From: Rhodothermales bacterium
GTDB lineage: Bacteria; Bacteroidota; Rhodothermia; Rhodothermales; JANQRZ01
Assembly: GCA_039944855.1 (NCBI GenBank)
Contig: JBDUXZ010000029.1
Span: forward strand, 160,351-224,350
DNA: 64,000 bases
Direction of reading: 5' to 3'
Every line of letters begins with the position of its first letter. The stretch's first letter is position 1. The translations under genes and the position numbers were made by a program. The notes under the pieces are model-generated. The model saw nothing but the letters and a program-made list of their open reading frames with translations. It was not told the origin of the DNA and did no database searches. This document shows positions 33,384-41,651 of this stretch, in pieces.

Positions 33384-34508
33384 ATGCTCTCCCGGTCTCT
33401 CGCCGCACTCTCCCTTCTGCTTCTCGGCACCGCAGCGCTTGCGCAGCCCTGGTCGGCCGGCGTGGATGTGTTCGCCCCTGTGCAGCCAGCGTTGCCTCTG
33501 GCCCGAGGTATCGACACGGAGCATTCGCGCACCTACGCCTTCGCCGCTCGCGTCGGGCGGAAGCTGACGCCGCAGATTTCGGTCGGAGGGTCGGCTGGAT
33601 ACCGCTACAGCGAGTCGCTCAATACTCTATTTGCAGATCCGAACCTACTCATTGAGGACAAGCTGACGACGCTGAGCGCAGGTCCGTTCGTGCGCTACGA
33701 GCGCCCACTCGGGCCTCTGGCCGGTATCGGTGAGTTCGCCATCGACGGTGGCCTCCTCCTCCTCGGCGGCAAAACACAGGGGCTGGGCTTTCACGAGGCC
33801 ACGCAGAATTATACAGGCTTCGCTCTGGCCGCGACACCCCGCCTCGGCTTGGCGTATGCGCCTGCAGGCCGATTCCGCCTGGAACTCCTCGCCGGCTATC
33901 GGTTCGGGTATGCCTCCATTGGGACGATGATCGGGGAGGAAGAAGAGCCATGCACGGTGACCCCCGACTACTGCGGTCCAAGGTTCGACTGGCGCCGCGT
34001 GGATCACGCAGGCACGTACGGCGGACTCGACGTCTCGCTGGGTGTCCGCTACGCGTGGCACCCTCCGCGCCCGCGTGAAGCGTCCTCGCCTGTCGTGCCG
34101 GGCCGTCACGCATTCTACGCCGAAGCCGGGGGGTCGGGCATCTTCTACTCGCTCAACTACGAGCACGACCTCGGCGGCGCGCCGGGCGGCCTCCACGTAC
34201 GCATCGGGGGATCGGTCCTGCCCCCCTTCCCCGGCAGCGATGGCGGTTTCGCGCTCGGAACCGTGGCACTCGGTGCGGTCCCGTCCGGTGAAGTCCGACG
34301 GTTCGTTCCCGAGATAAGCGCGGGCCTAGTAGCCGTCACGAGCGACAGCGAGGTCGTCCCGACCGTTTCCGCCGGATTTCGGCTCGTGCGCCCGCGCTGG
34401 TTTGCGCGCTTCGTCGTCACGGCGTTCCAGCCGAAGGATCGCCGTGACTATGCCACCGGGCGGGAGACGCTCTTCCTCCCCGGAGTCAGCGTCGGCGTGC
34501 CCCTCTGA
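33384..34508 (+). CDS. Predicted outer-membrane beta-barrel protein
   Basis: The 374-residue protein from ATG 33384 has signal LAALSLLLLGTAALAQ. It is made of alternating strand motifs (YAFAARVGRKLTPQISVGGS, RLELLAGYRFGYASIGT, GGLDVSLGVRYAWHP, FVPEISAGLVAVTS), consistent with an outer-membrane beta-barrel of ~12 or more strands. One Cys pair (PCTVTPDYCGP) probably forms a disulfide loop. It ends GVSVGVPL rather than in an aromatic residue, which is atypical for BAM substrates. I recognise no named family. Divergent from the GWxTD pair across a 227-base gap. Confidence 0.65.
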   Translation: MLSRSLAALSLLLLGTAALAQPWSAGVDVFAPVQPALPLARGIDTEHSRTYAFAARVGRKLTPQISVGGSAGYRYSESLNTLFADPNLLIEDKLTTLSAGPFVRYERPLGPLAGIGEFAIDGGLLLLGGKTQGLGFHEATQNYTGFALAATPRLGLAYAPAGRFRLELLAGYRFGYASIGTMIGEEEEPCTVTPDYCGPRFDWRRVDHAGTYGGLDVSLGVRYAWHPPRPREASSPVVPGRHAFYAEAGGSGIFYSLNYEHDLGGAPGGLHVRIGGSVLPPFPGSDGGFALGTVALGAVPSGEVRRFVPEISAGLVAVTSDSEVVPTVSAGFRLVRPRWFARFVVTAFQPKDRRDYATGRETLFLPGVSVGVPL

Positions 34509-34531
34509 ATCACGTCGCGCGGGCCGAAACG

Positions 34532-35743
34532 CTACGCCCGCACGACCCGCGCGAACCGCCGCTTGCCGACCTTCAGCACGAGCGGTGCGCTCGTGAGGTC
34601 CACGTCGAAGAACGGGTCCGTCACCTTCTCGTCGTCGAGCGACACGGCGTTCTGCTGCACGAACCGCCGTGCCTCCCCGTTCGAGCTTGCGAACCCGGCC
34701 TGCCGGACGAGGTCGACGATGCCAATCGTGTCGCCTTCCACCGCGAGGTCTTCGATGTCGTCGGGCACGCCGCCCTGGATCACCGTCTGCTCGAAGTGGC
34801 GGCGGGCGGCAGCGGCGGCCTCGGCTCCGTGGTACATCCGCACGATCGCGAGCGCGAGGTCGTGCTTGGCGTCGCGCGGGTTCTCCTCGGCGAACCGCTT
34901 CAGCTCGGGCAGCCTCTCCGTCGGGACGTCTGTGGCGAGCTCGAAGTAGCGGTAGATCAGCTCGTCGGGGATCGAAAGCGTCTTGCCGTACATCTCCCCC
35001 GGCGGCTCAGCGATGCCGATGTAGTTGTCGAGCGACTTCGACATCTTCTCGACGCCGTCGGTGCCTTCGAGGATCGGCATCGTGAGGCAGACCTGCGGCT
35101 CCTGCCCCGCCGCGCTCTGGATGTCGCGCCCGACGAGGAGGTTGAACGTCTGGTCCGTCCCGCCCAACTCCACGTCGGCTTTCAACTCCACGGAGTCCTG
35201 CGCCTGCGCGAGCGGGTAGAGGAACTCGTGGACCGCGATCGGCTCGCCCGCTTTGTAGCGGTTCTCGAACTCGTCGCGCTCCAGCATCCGCGCGACGGTG
35301 TAGCCCGAGGCGAGCTTGATGACGTCGGCGAACGACATCTGCCCGAGCCAGTCGCCGTTGTAGCGGATCGTGGTCCGGTCGGGGTCGAGGATTTTCGAGG
35401 CCTGCTCGAAGTAGCTCCGCCCGTTCTCGCGCGTCTCTTCGAGCGTCAGCGCGGGCCGCGTCTTCGACTTCCCGCTCGGGTCGCCGATCATCGCCGTGAA
35501 GTCGCCGACGATGAGGACGACGCGGTGGCCGAGGTCTTGGAACTGCCGCATCTTGCGGAGCACGACGGCGTGGCCGAGGTGGAGATCCGGCCGGCTCGGG
35601 TCGCAGCCGAGCTTGACCGTGAGCGGCTCGCCGGTCTTTTCGGCCCGCTTCAGCTTCTCGACGAGGGCGTCCTCGGGGATGATCTGCGCCGTGCCGCGCC
35701 GGATCTGCGCGAGTTGCTCGTCGAGGGGGGGAAACGTACTCAT
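34532..35743 (-). CDS. tyrS: Tyrosyl-tRNA synthetase
   Basis: Class I synthetase charging tRNA-Tyr. The 403 residues from ATG 35743 have the HIGH-type motif [13 protein letters not shown] near residue 50 and KMSKS as [12 protein letters not shown]. They end in an S4 RNA-binding domain ([34 protein letters not shown]). The N-terminal region ([34 protein letters not shown]) and length fit the TyrS2/TyrZ-type branch rather than E. coli TyrS. The frame extends 20 codons upstream into a repeat-bearing gap. Confidence 0.95.
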   Translation of the reverse strand: MSTFPPLDEQLAQIRRGTAQIIPEDALVEKLKRAEKTGEPLTVKLGCDPSRPDLHLGHAVVLRKMRQFQDLGHRVVLIVGDFTAMIGDPSGKSKTRPALTLEETRENGRSYFEQASKILDPDRTTIRYNGDWLGQMSFADVIKLASGYTVARMLERDEFENRYKAGEPIAVHEFLYPLAQAQDSVELKADVELGGTDQTFNLLVGRDIQSAAGQEPQVCLTMPILEGTDGVEKMSKSLDNYIGIAEPPGEMYGKTLSIPDELIYRYFELATDVPTERLPELKRFAEENPRDAKHDLALAIVRMYHGAEAAAAARRHFEQTVIQGGVPDDIEDLAVEGDTIGIVDLVRQAGFASSNGEARRFVQQNAVSLDDEKVTDPFFDVDLTSAPLVLKVGKRRFARVVRA

Positions 35744-35798
35744 GTAGAACGTGAGGTGGGCTGCTGCGGAGGAAGAGAAGGAGTGAGGTGCTCGGCCA

Positions 35799-35887
35799 GT
35801 CATCCCGAGCTTGTCGAGGGATCTCTCGTGAGCAAACGGTTCAGCACCAAAGATCCTTCGACTCTGCTACGCTTCGCTCAGGATGAC
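35799..35887. repeat. Inverted repeat of the CATCCTGAGCGAAGCG type
   Basis: Left arm 35799-35824 (GTCATCCCGAGCTTGTCGAG...GATCT) and right arm 35851-35887 (AGATCCTTCGACTCTGCTAC...GGATGAC) are imperfect reverse complements, with extra bases in the right arm. They lie in the 200-base gap between smpB and tyrS. This element type occurs interspersed in many unrelated bacterial genomes. Confidence 0.7.
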
Positions 35888-35943
35888 AGAGAACAAGCGA
35901 GCAAACATCCCTTCACGCGGAAAGGGCGTCCTGTGCGAGGTTG

Positions 35944-36396
35944 CTATTCTTTCATGATCCGGTCGAGGCGGCGCTTCGTGTCGCGCTCGGCGATGTCGCG
36001 GCGTTTGTCGTGGAGCTTCTTCCCGCGCGCGAGGGCGATCTCGACCTTTGCCCAGCCCTGCTTGAAGTAGATCTTGAGCGGGACGATCGTGAGCCCTTTC
36101 TGCTCGATCCCCTTCTTGAACTTCTCGATCTCGCGCTTGTGGAGGAGCAGCCGGCGCGGCCGTGTCGCCTCGTGGTTGGCGTAGCCGCCGTGCTCGTAGG
36201 GCGCGATGTGGCAGCCCATGAGACGGAGCCCGTCGCTGTCGACGGAGCAGAACGCCTCTTGCAGGTTGACCTTCCCCGCCCGCAGCGACTTCACCTCCGT
36301 CCCCTGCAGTTCGATCCCGGCCTCGACGCGGTCGAGCAACTCGTACTCGTGCCGCGCGCGGCGATTCGTGATAACGACTTTGACGTTCTCGGCCAT
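35944..36396 (-). CDS. smpB: SsrA-binding protein SmpB
   Basis: Delivers tmRNA to stalled ribosomes for trans-translation. The 150-residue protein has the OB-fold core HEYELLDRVEAGIELQGTEV (which holds the tmRNA-binding Glu), YANHEATRPRRLLLHKREI and the basic C-terminal tail KLHDKRRDIAERDTKRRLDR that enters the decoding centre. Length is standard. It lies on the minus strand between mqnA and tyrS. Confidence 0.97.
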   Translation of the reverse strand: MAENVKVVITNRRARHEYELLDRVEAGIELQGTEVKSLRAGKVNLQEAFCSVDSDGLRLMGCHIAPYEHGGYANHEATRPRRLLLHKREIEKFKKGIEQKGLTIVPLKIYFKQGWAKVEIALARGKKLHDKRRDIAERDTKRRLDRIMKE

Positions 36397-36452
36397 GGAG
36401 ACGGGGTTGGCTGGGCGAACAGAGTGGAAGCGAAGGGTCGGGACCTCCCGCC

Positions 36453-37193
36453 TCACTCTTCCTCGTCCGGTGGCTGGAGGACGACGAACGGAATCGCGGG
36501 CAGGTCGTCGAGCGCGCGATGATAGAACAGTTGGTTCACCCACTCGTCGAGGCCGGCGTGGGCGTAGGCCGCGAGCGTGACGCCGCCGATCTCGTGCGTG
36601 GTGCCGAGGTCGTCGGGCGGATGGAGCCGGAGCGCTTCGTCGCGGAGGCGGTTCGCCTCGTCCGGCGTGACGGTGCCGACGGGCGCAGCGAGGAGCGCCC
36701 ATACCATCGGCCGCGTCGTCATCTCGAACCACTCCTGTCCGAGGTCGAGCACGAGCCCTTCGCCCGGCGGCTCGGTTCCGACGCTCAGCACGGCATCGAG
36801 ATCGGCGGGCAGGTCCTCTCCCGCTTGCAGCGGGACGAAGCTCGGCGTGGCGTCGTACAGCTCTTTCAGCACAACCTGCGCGAGGAGGGCTTCCTGCGCG
36901 AAGTGCGGGTCGATCCCGACGCGCTGAATCCGGTCGAGCCGTCCGAGCACGCGGAGCCGGACCGAGGCGTAGACGTGCCCGACCAGCCCGATGCCGGGGA
37001 CGACCGAGAACGCATCGGGGTCGCGGAGGACGGCCAGCGTCGGGACGAACGCGAGGTCGGCGTGGCCGGCCCGGAGCAGGCGTTCGGCCGCGTAGAGCGG
37101 CACCGGCTCCCAACTCTCGACGGGCGACGCGCCCTCGGCCCACTGCTGGGCGAGGGCGCGCGCGACGTCGACATCGGGAACGGCAAGGCGCAT
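36453..37193 (-). CDS. mqnA: Menaquinone biosynthesis protein MqnA (chorismate dehydratase)
   Basis: First enzyme of the futalosine route to menaquinone, converting chorismate to 3-enolpyruvylbenzoate. The 246-residue periplasmic-binding-protein-like fold shows VPLYAAERLLRAGHADLAFVPTLAVLRD (family N-terminus) and LVLDLGQEWFEMTTRPMVWALL, close to the MqnA DLGxEWYxxTxxPFVxA signature. The alternative paralogue MqnD is less likely from the length and this motif. No other mqn genes are in the window, so the pathway must be completed elsewhere. It sits in the ribosomal/RNA-modification block on the minus strand, 36 bases after rplS. Confidence 0.8.
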   Translation of the reverse strand: MRLAVPDVDVARALAQQWAEGASPVESWEPVPLYAAERLLRAGHADLAFVPTLAVLRDPDAFSVVPGIGLVGHVYASVRLRVLGRLDRIQRVGIDPHFAQEALLAQVVLKELYDATPSFVPLQAGEDLPADLDAVLSVGTEPPGEGLVLDLGQEWFEMTTRPMVWALLAAPVGTVTPDEANRLRDEALRLHPPDDLGTTHEIGGVTLAAYAHAGLDEWVNQLFYHRALDDLPAIPFVVLQPPDEEE

Positions 37194-37229
37194 GACAGAA
37201 CGAGTTCAGCGACTGGCGGGCAGGACGGG

Positions 37230-37619
37230 TTACTTCTTCTTCGTCTTCGTCTTCGCCGTGGAGCCGGTGTCGCGCATCTTCTCCTGGATGCGGGCGGCCT
37301 TGCCGCGGAGGCCGCGGAGGTAGTAGAGCTTGGCGCGGCGGACGCGGCCCTCGCGGACGACCTCGATCTTCGCCAGCTTGGGCGAGTAGAGCGGGAAGAT
37401 GCGCTCGACGCCGATGCCGTTCGACACCTTGCGGACGGTGAACGTCTTCGTGGTGCTGTGGCCGCCGCGCGCGATGACGACGCCCTGGAACTGCTGGATG
37501 CGCTCCTTGTCGCCTTCGATGACGCGGACGTGCACGTTGACCGTGTCGCCGGGTTTGAAGTCCGGGATGTCGTCCCGGTACTGCGTGGCCTCGACGAGGT
37601 CCATCAGTTCGTTTGCCAT
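37230..37619 (-). CDS. rplS: 50S ribosomal protein L19
   Basis: Structural protein of the large subunit at the 30S interface. The 129 residues from ATG 37619 show [53 protein letters not shown] and [15 protein letters not shown], the L19 signature. A lysine-rich tail (TAKTKTKKK) follows. Last gene of the canonical rpsP-rimM-trmD-rplS unit. Confidence 0.98.
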   Translation of the reverse strand: MANELMDLVEATQYRDDIPDFKPGDTVNVHVRVIEGDKERIQQFQGVVIARGGHSTTKTFTVRKVSNGIGVERIFPLYSPKLAKIEVVREGRVRRAKLYYLRGLRGKAARIQEKMRDTGSTAKTKTKKK

Positions 37620-37676
37620 GGGGATATTGTTTTCAGGGTGGGAGCGTGGTCGGGAGTCCATCCCTCGCACGCGGGG

Positions 37677-38369
37677 CTAATCAAGTAAGTCGGGGCGGCG
37701 TTCTTTCGTACGGCGGAGGCGCTGCTCCTCGCGCCACTCGTGGATCCGGTCGTGGTCGCCGGAGAGCAGGACGTCGGGGACGTGCTGCCCCCGGAACTCG
37801 GCCGGGCGGGTGTAGACCGGCGCGTCGAGGAGCCCGTCCTGGAACGAGTCCGAGAGCGCCGACTGCGCATCGCCGAGCACGCCGGGCAGGAGCCGGACGA
37901 GCGCGTCGGTGAGCACGAGCGCGGGGAGTTCGCCGCCCGAGAGCACGTAGTCTCCGATCGAGATCTCCCGCGTGACGAGGGTGTCGCGCACGCGCTGGTC
38001 GATGCCTTTGTAGTGGCCGGCGATCAGCAGGAGCCGCTTCCGCATCGACAGTTCGTTCGCGAGCGGCTGGTCGAAGACCTCGCCGTCGGGGCTGAGGTAG
38101 ATCACCTCCTCCACCTCACTATCACCGTCTTCCGCCCACTGGGCCCGAATCGCCTCAATGCAGGCGAAGAGCGGGCCGGGCGTGAGCACCATCCCGCCAC
38201 CGCCGCCGAAGGGGTAGGCGTCGATCTTCCGGTGCTTGTCCTCCGTGTAGTCGCGGAGGTCGTGCACGCGGATATCGACGAGCCCTTTCTGCTGGGCGCG
38301 CTGGATGATCGATTGATCCAGCGGCCCGGCGACGAGGTCGGGGAGCGCGGTGACGATGTCGATACGCAT
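37677..38369 (-). CDS. trmD: tRNA (guanine-N1)-methyltransferase
   Basis: Methylates G37 of tRNAs using SAM, preventing +1 frameshifts. The 230 residues from ATG 38369 contain [33 protein letters not shown] and the knot motif [21 protein letters not shown], diagnostic of the SPOUT enzyme TrmD. Upstream is rimM, with rplS 57 bases downstream. Confidence 0.98.
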   Translation of the reverse strand: MRIDIVTALPDLVAGPLDQSIIQRAQQKGLVDIRVHDLRDYTEDKHRKIDAYPFGGGGGMVLTPGPLFACIEAIRAQWAEDGDSEVEEVIYLSPDGEVFDQPLANELSMRKRLLLIAGHYKGIDQRVRDTLVTREISIGDYVLSGGELPALVLTDALVRLLPGVLGDAQSALSDSFQDGLLDAPVYTRPAEFRGQHVPDVLLSGDHDRIHEWREEQRLRRTKERRPDLLD

Positions 38370-38429
38370 CAAAGAACAGGGTCGGGTCGGGGGTCGAGGG
38401 TCGGGGGTCCCGAATCCACCTCCAGCCCA

Positions 38430-38969
38430 TCAGTCAAGCAATCCTTCGGGCGGGGCGATCGTGATCTGCCCCGCGTCGAGGTTTATGTCGGTGACGATGG
38501 CGTCCACGTCGGGCACGAGCGCATCGGGGCGGCCGGGGCGCTTGACGAGCAAGAGGCGTTGCGCCCCGCCCGTCAGCACGTCCTGCACCGTCCCCACGTC
38601 CTCGCCGTCCTCGGTCACGACGCCGAGCCCGATGAGATCGTGGAGGAACACCTCGCCCTCCGCGAGCGCCGGGAGGTCCGACTCGACGGCGAAGACGCTC
38701 AGCCCGCGGAGGGCGTCGGCGGCTTCGCGGTCGGGGACACCGGCGAACGTCACGAGCGCGACGGTCCCCCGCTTCGTCGTCTGAAACCGAATGCCTTCGA
38801 CGGTGCGCGCGCGGGCACGCTCCGGCGACGGCCCGAGGAACAACGACTCGAGGTCGGCGAGGCGCCCCGGGTCGTCCGTCTCCGGGATCACCTTCAGCTC
38901 GCCGCGCACGCCGTGGGGAGGCCCACAGGTGCCGACGAGGATGAGGCTATCGGGTTCAACCGGGTTCAC
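38430..38969 (-). CDS. rimM: Ribosome maturation factor RimM
   Basis: Assists maturation of the 30S head and binds S19. The 179 residues start at GTG 38969 (MNPVEPDSLILVGTCGPPHG). They show the N-terminal beta-barrel VRGELKVIPETDDPGRL and a C-terminal PRC-barrel with EVFLHDLIGLGVVTEDGEDV and LVPDVDAIVTDINLDAGQI. It sits between rpsP (11-base gap) and trmD. Confidence 0.95.
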   Translation of the reverse strand: MNPVEPDSLILVGTCGPPHGVRGELKVIPETDDPGRLADLESLFLGPSPERARARTVEGIRFQTTKRGTVALVTFAGVPDREAADALRGLSVFAVESDLPALAEGEVFLHDLIGLGVVTEDGEDVGTVQDVLTGGAQRLLLVKRPGRPDALVPDVDAIVTDINLDAGQITIAPPEGLLD

Positions 38970-38980
38970 GGGAGGCAGGG

Positions 38981-39934
38981 TTACGCGGACTTCTCTTCGG
39001 ACGCGTCGGAGGCTTCGTCGGCATCTTCGACCGTACCGACGGCCTCGGGCGACGTGGCCTCCTCGCGCATCGCCTCATCGGTCGCGTCGGCGGCCTCAGC
39101 GACGGTGGCCTCGCCACCCTCCGCTTCGACTTCCTCGACGACGGCCTGATCGGCGGCGGCTTCGGGCGCGGACTCCGGCACATCGTCGGCCGAGGCCTCG
39201 ATGGTTTCGTCAGCGGTCTCTTCCGCAGCGGCTTCGGCGGACTCGGGCGCAGCGACATCGGCGGCACCTTCGGCGAGGCCTTCGACGGGCTCGCCGGTCG
39301 GGACCGCGTCGGCCGAGACTTCGGTGCCGGCGGGGACGTTGTCCTCCTGGTTGAGCTCGTCGCCCTTGTTGGCCTCGGCGTCCTGGGCGGCGGCGAGTTC
39401 GGCTTTGGCTTCGGCCTCTTTCTTGGCGCGGATGGCCTCGGCCTCTTCGCGCTGCAGCTTCTCGTGCTCCGCCTTCTGCTTGGCGAGTTCTGCCTCGCGC
39501 TCCTTCTCCTCCTCAGCGCGCTTCTTAGCCTCCTCGGCCGCGACCTTGCGCTCGGCTTCGAGCGACTGCTGGCGGCGGGCGGCGGCGGTCATCTTGAGCG
39601 ACTCGCCCTTCGCCTCGCGCGCGGCGAGGAACTCGGAGACGGCCTGCTGGATCTCGTCCTCCGACTTGCCCTTGCGGAGCATGTGGAGCTGGAGCATCAC
39701 GCCCTGCTTCGACAGCAGGTTGCGGACGGTGTCAGACGGCTGGGCGCCCTGCTGGAGCCAGTAGAGGATGCGGTCCTCTTTGAGCGAGACCTGGGCGGGC
39801 TCGTTGATGGGCTCGTAGCGGCCGAGGTCTTCGATGAAGCGGCCGTCGCGAGGGCTGCGGCCGTCGGCGGCAACCAGGGCGAAGATCGGGCGCTTCTTCC
39901 GGCCGAGCCGGCGCAGGCGGAGTTTGACTGCCAT
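38981..39934 (-). CDS. rpsP: 30S ribosomal protein S16 with a very long C-terminal extension
   Basis: Residues 1-~90 are ordinary S16 ([60 protein letters not shown]). The protein then runs on to 317 residues; typical S16 is 80-100 and Bacteroidota forms are usually up to ~190. Residues ~105-205 form a charged, probably coiled-coil helix ([20 protein letters not shown]). Residues ~205-317 are highly acidic and low-complexity, rich in Ala, Glu and Asp. The extension would project from the 30S body. It is in frame without a stop, and rimM starts 11 bases after the end, so it is not an artefact of a missed stop. Confidence 0.95.
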   Translation of the reverse strand: MAVKLRLRRLGRKKRPIFALVAADGRSPRDGRFIEDLGRYEPINEPAQVSLKEDRILYWLQQGAQPSDTVRNLLSKQGVMLQLHMLRKGKSEDEIQQAVSEFLAAREAKGESLKMTAAARRQQSLEAERKVAAEEAKKRAEEEKEREAELAKQKAEHEKLQREEAEAIRAKKEAEAKAELAAAQDAEANKGDELNQEDNVPAGTEVSADAVPTGEPVEGLAEGAADVAAPESAEAAAEETADETIEASADDVPESAPEAAADQAVVEEVEAEGGEATVAEAADATDEAMREEATSPEAVGTVEDADEASDASEEKSA

Positions 39935-39983
39935 GGGGTTGGGGTCTGGGTTGGGGGTAAAAGGGAGTTCGTCTTACGGGGAG

Positions 39984-41345
39984 CTAGCGTCCGCCGAGGC
40001 TGCCGAGCACGTTTCCGATGTCGGCCGGGCGGCCCTTCTTGGCGAGCTTGCTCATCGTCTTCATCATCTTCTTCATCTCGCGGAACTGCTTGAGGAGCTG
40101 GTTCACGTCCTGCACCTCGACGCCGGAGCCGCGGGCGATCCGTTGACGGCGGCTGCCGTTGATCACGTTCGGGTTCTCACGCTCCTCCACCGTCATCGAC
40201 TGGATCATCGCCTCGATGTGCTTGAATGCGTCGTCCTCCACGTCGAGGTCCTTGATCTGCTTGCCGACGCCGGGGATCATGCCGAGGAGGTCCTTCATCG
40301 ACCCCATCTTCTTGATCCGCTGGAGCTGGGTGTAGAAGTCTTCGAGGTTGAAGTCCTGGCTCGTGATCTTGCGCTGGAGCTTCTCGGCCTCGTCCTCGTC
40401 GAACTGCTCCTGCGCCTTCTCGACGAATGACACGATGTCGCCCATCCCGAGAATCCGCTGGGCCATCCGGTCCGGGTAGAACTCGGTGAGCGCGTCGAGC
40501 TTCTCGCCCATCGAGGCGAACTTGATCGGCTTCTGGACGACGGTGCGGATCGAGAGCGCCGCGCCGCCGCGCGTGTCGCCGTCGAGCTTCGTGAGGACGA
40601 TGCCGTCCACGTCGAGCCGCTCGTTGAACGCCTTCGCCGTGTTGACCGCGTCCTGCCCCGTCATCGAGTCGACGACGAAGAGCACTTCGTCAGGCTCGGT
40701 CGCAGACTTGATGTCGACGACCTCCTGCATCATCTCCTCGTCGACGTGGAGGCGACCGGCCGTGTCGATGATGACGGTGTCGCGGCCGAGGCGGCGGGCC
40801 TCTTTCACGGCCTCGTCGGCGACGCGGACGGCGTCCTTCAGCGGCGCGCCGTCGTCGCCGCGGAGGCTGTAGACGGGGACGTTGATCTGCTTCGCGAGCG
40901 TCTCGAGCTGGTCGACGGCGGCGGGCCGGTAGACATCGGCAGCGGCGAGGAGCGGGCTTTTGCCCTTGCTCTTGAGGTGCCGCGCAAGCTTGGCGACGAA
41001 CGTCGTCTTGCCCGAGCCCTGGAGCCCGGCGACGAGGATGACGGTCGGCGGCCGCTTCGCCTTGTTGAGATCGACGTGGACGTCGCCGAGGAGGAAGACG
41101 AGCTCGTCGTAGAGGATTTTGACGAACTGCTGGCCGGGGGAGACGGCGGTGAGCACCGACTCATTCGTGGCCTGCTCCTTCACGCGGTCCGTGAAGTCGC
41201 GGGCGACCTGGTAGTTCACATCGGCGTCGAGGAGCGCGCGGCGGACCTCGCGCATCGTCTCGGCGATGTTGAGCTCGTTGATCCGTCCCTGCCCTTTAAC
41301 GTTCTTGAGGGCGACGTCGAGCTTGTCAGAAAGGCTTTCGAACAT
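39984..41345 (-). CDS. ffh: Signal recognition particle protein Ffh (SRP54)
   Basis: GTPase that binds signal peptides of nascent membrane proteins and docks with FtsY. The 453 residues have an N domain, a G domain with P-loop GLQGSGKTTFVAKLA, DTAGRLHVDEEM and TKLDGDTRGGAALS, and a methionine-rich M domain (MGSMKDLLGMIPGVGKQI, RQRIARGSGVEVQDVNQLLK) that binds SRP RNA. It is first in an all-minus-strand block with rpsP-rimM-trmD-rplS, 49 bases before rpsP. Confidence 0.98.
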   Translation of the reverse strand: MFESLSDKLDVALKNVKGQGRINELNIAETMREVRRALLDADVNYQVARDFTDRVKEQATNESVLTAVSPGQQFVKILYDELVFLLGDVHVDLNKAKRPPTVILVAGLQGSGKTTFVAKLARHLKSKGKSPLLAAADVYRPAAVDQLETLAKQINVPVYSLRGDDGAPLKDAVRVADEAVKEARRLGRDTVIIDTAGRLHVDEEMMQEVVDIKSATEPDEVLFVVDSMTGQDAVNTAKAFNERLDVDGIVLTKLDGDTRGGAALSIRTVVQKPIKFASMGEKLDALTEFYPDRMAQRILGMGDIVSFVEKAQEQFDEDEAEKLQRKITSQDFNLEDFYTQLQRIKKMGSMKDLLGMIPGVGKQIKDLDVEDDAFKHIEAMIQSMTVEERENPNVINGSRRQRIARGSGVEVQDVNQLLKQFREMKKMMKTMSKLAKKGRPADIGNVLGSLGGR

Positions 41346-41590
41346 GGGAGCGCAGTGGGGAATGGAATCGGAGTCGCGCGGCGCTAGAGGAGCGAACCGG
41401 CGCGGTGTCGAGGGCGGAGCAGCGAAGCGGGCCCGGCGCTCGTGTTGAGCGCGGCCCTGCGGAAACCGCCAGCGTTAACGGGTGGCATCCGGCTGCCGTA
41501 CCCCAGACGGGTTCCGAACTGGGCAGCCCCAAAGATAAGGCACCTCCCCCCGGATACCGTGCAGATGAGGCGAAGAACCCTTTGCCACAA
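41346..41590 (-). ncRNA. Hairpin-dense region before ffh, possible structured leader or ncRNA (identity unresolved)
   Basis: About 245 bases precede the ffh start with no supported ORF and several good stems. These are 41429-41457 (GGGCC...GCGCTC-GTGTT-GAGCGC...GGCCC), GCGG-AAA-CCGC at 41459-41469, the self-complementary CGTTAACG near 41473-41480, and a pair of nested stems between 41491 and 41528 (GGCTG/CAGCC, CCCAG/CTGGG). I tried to read it as 4.5S SRP RNA, but the GGAAGG-AGCAG core is absent on both strands. A long ffh-operon leader or a small RNA fits. The strand is a guess from the neighbouring gene. Confidence 0.3.
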
Positions 41591-41595
41591 CGCAC

Positions 41596-41626
41596 GACGG
41601 CGACCGCACACGCTGCGGTCGCCGTC
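41596..41626. terminator. Strong hairpin downstream of the T9SS gene
   Basis: A perfect 13-base stem joins 41596-41608 (GACGGCGACCGCA) and 41614-41626 with a CACGC loop. It sits 26 bases past the stop of the minus-strand gene at 41652, before ffh. No U-tract follows on either strand, so termination efficiency is uncertain. Confidence 0.55.
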
Positions 41627-41651
41627 TCACGATCGAGAAGGGTATAGACGC

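Noticed and set aside
41346..41590. 4.5S SRP RNA next to ffh
   Set aside because: The conserved GGAAGG-AGCAG apical core is absent on both strands; retained only as an unidentified structured region.
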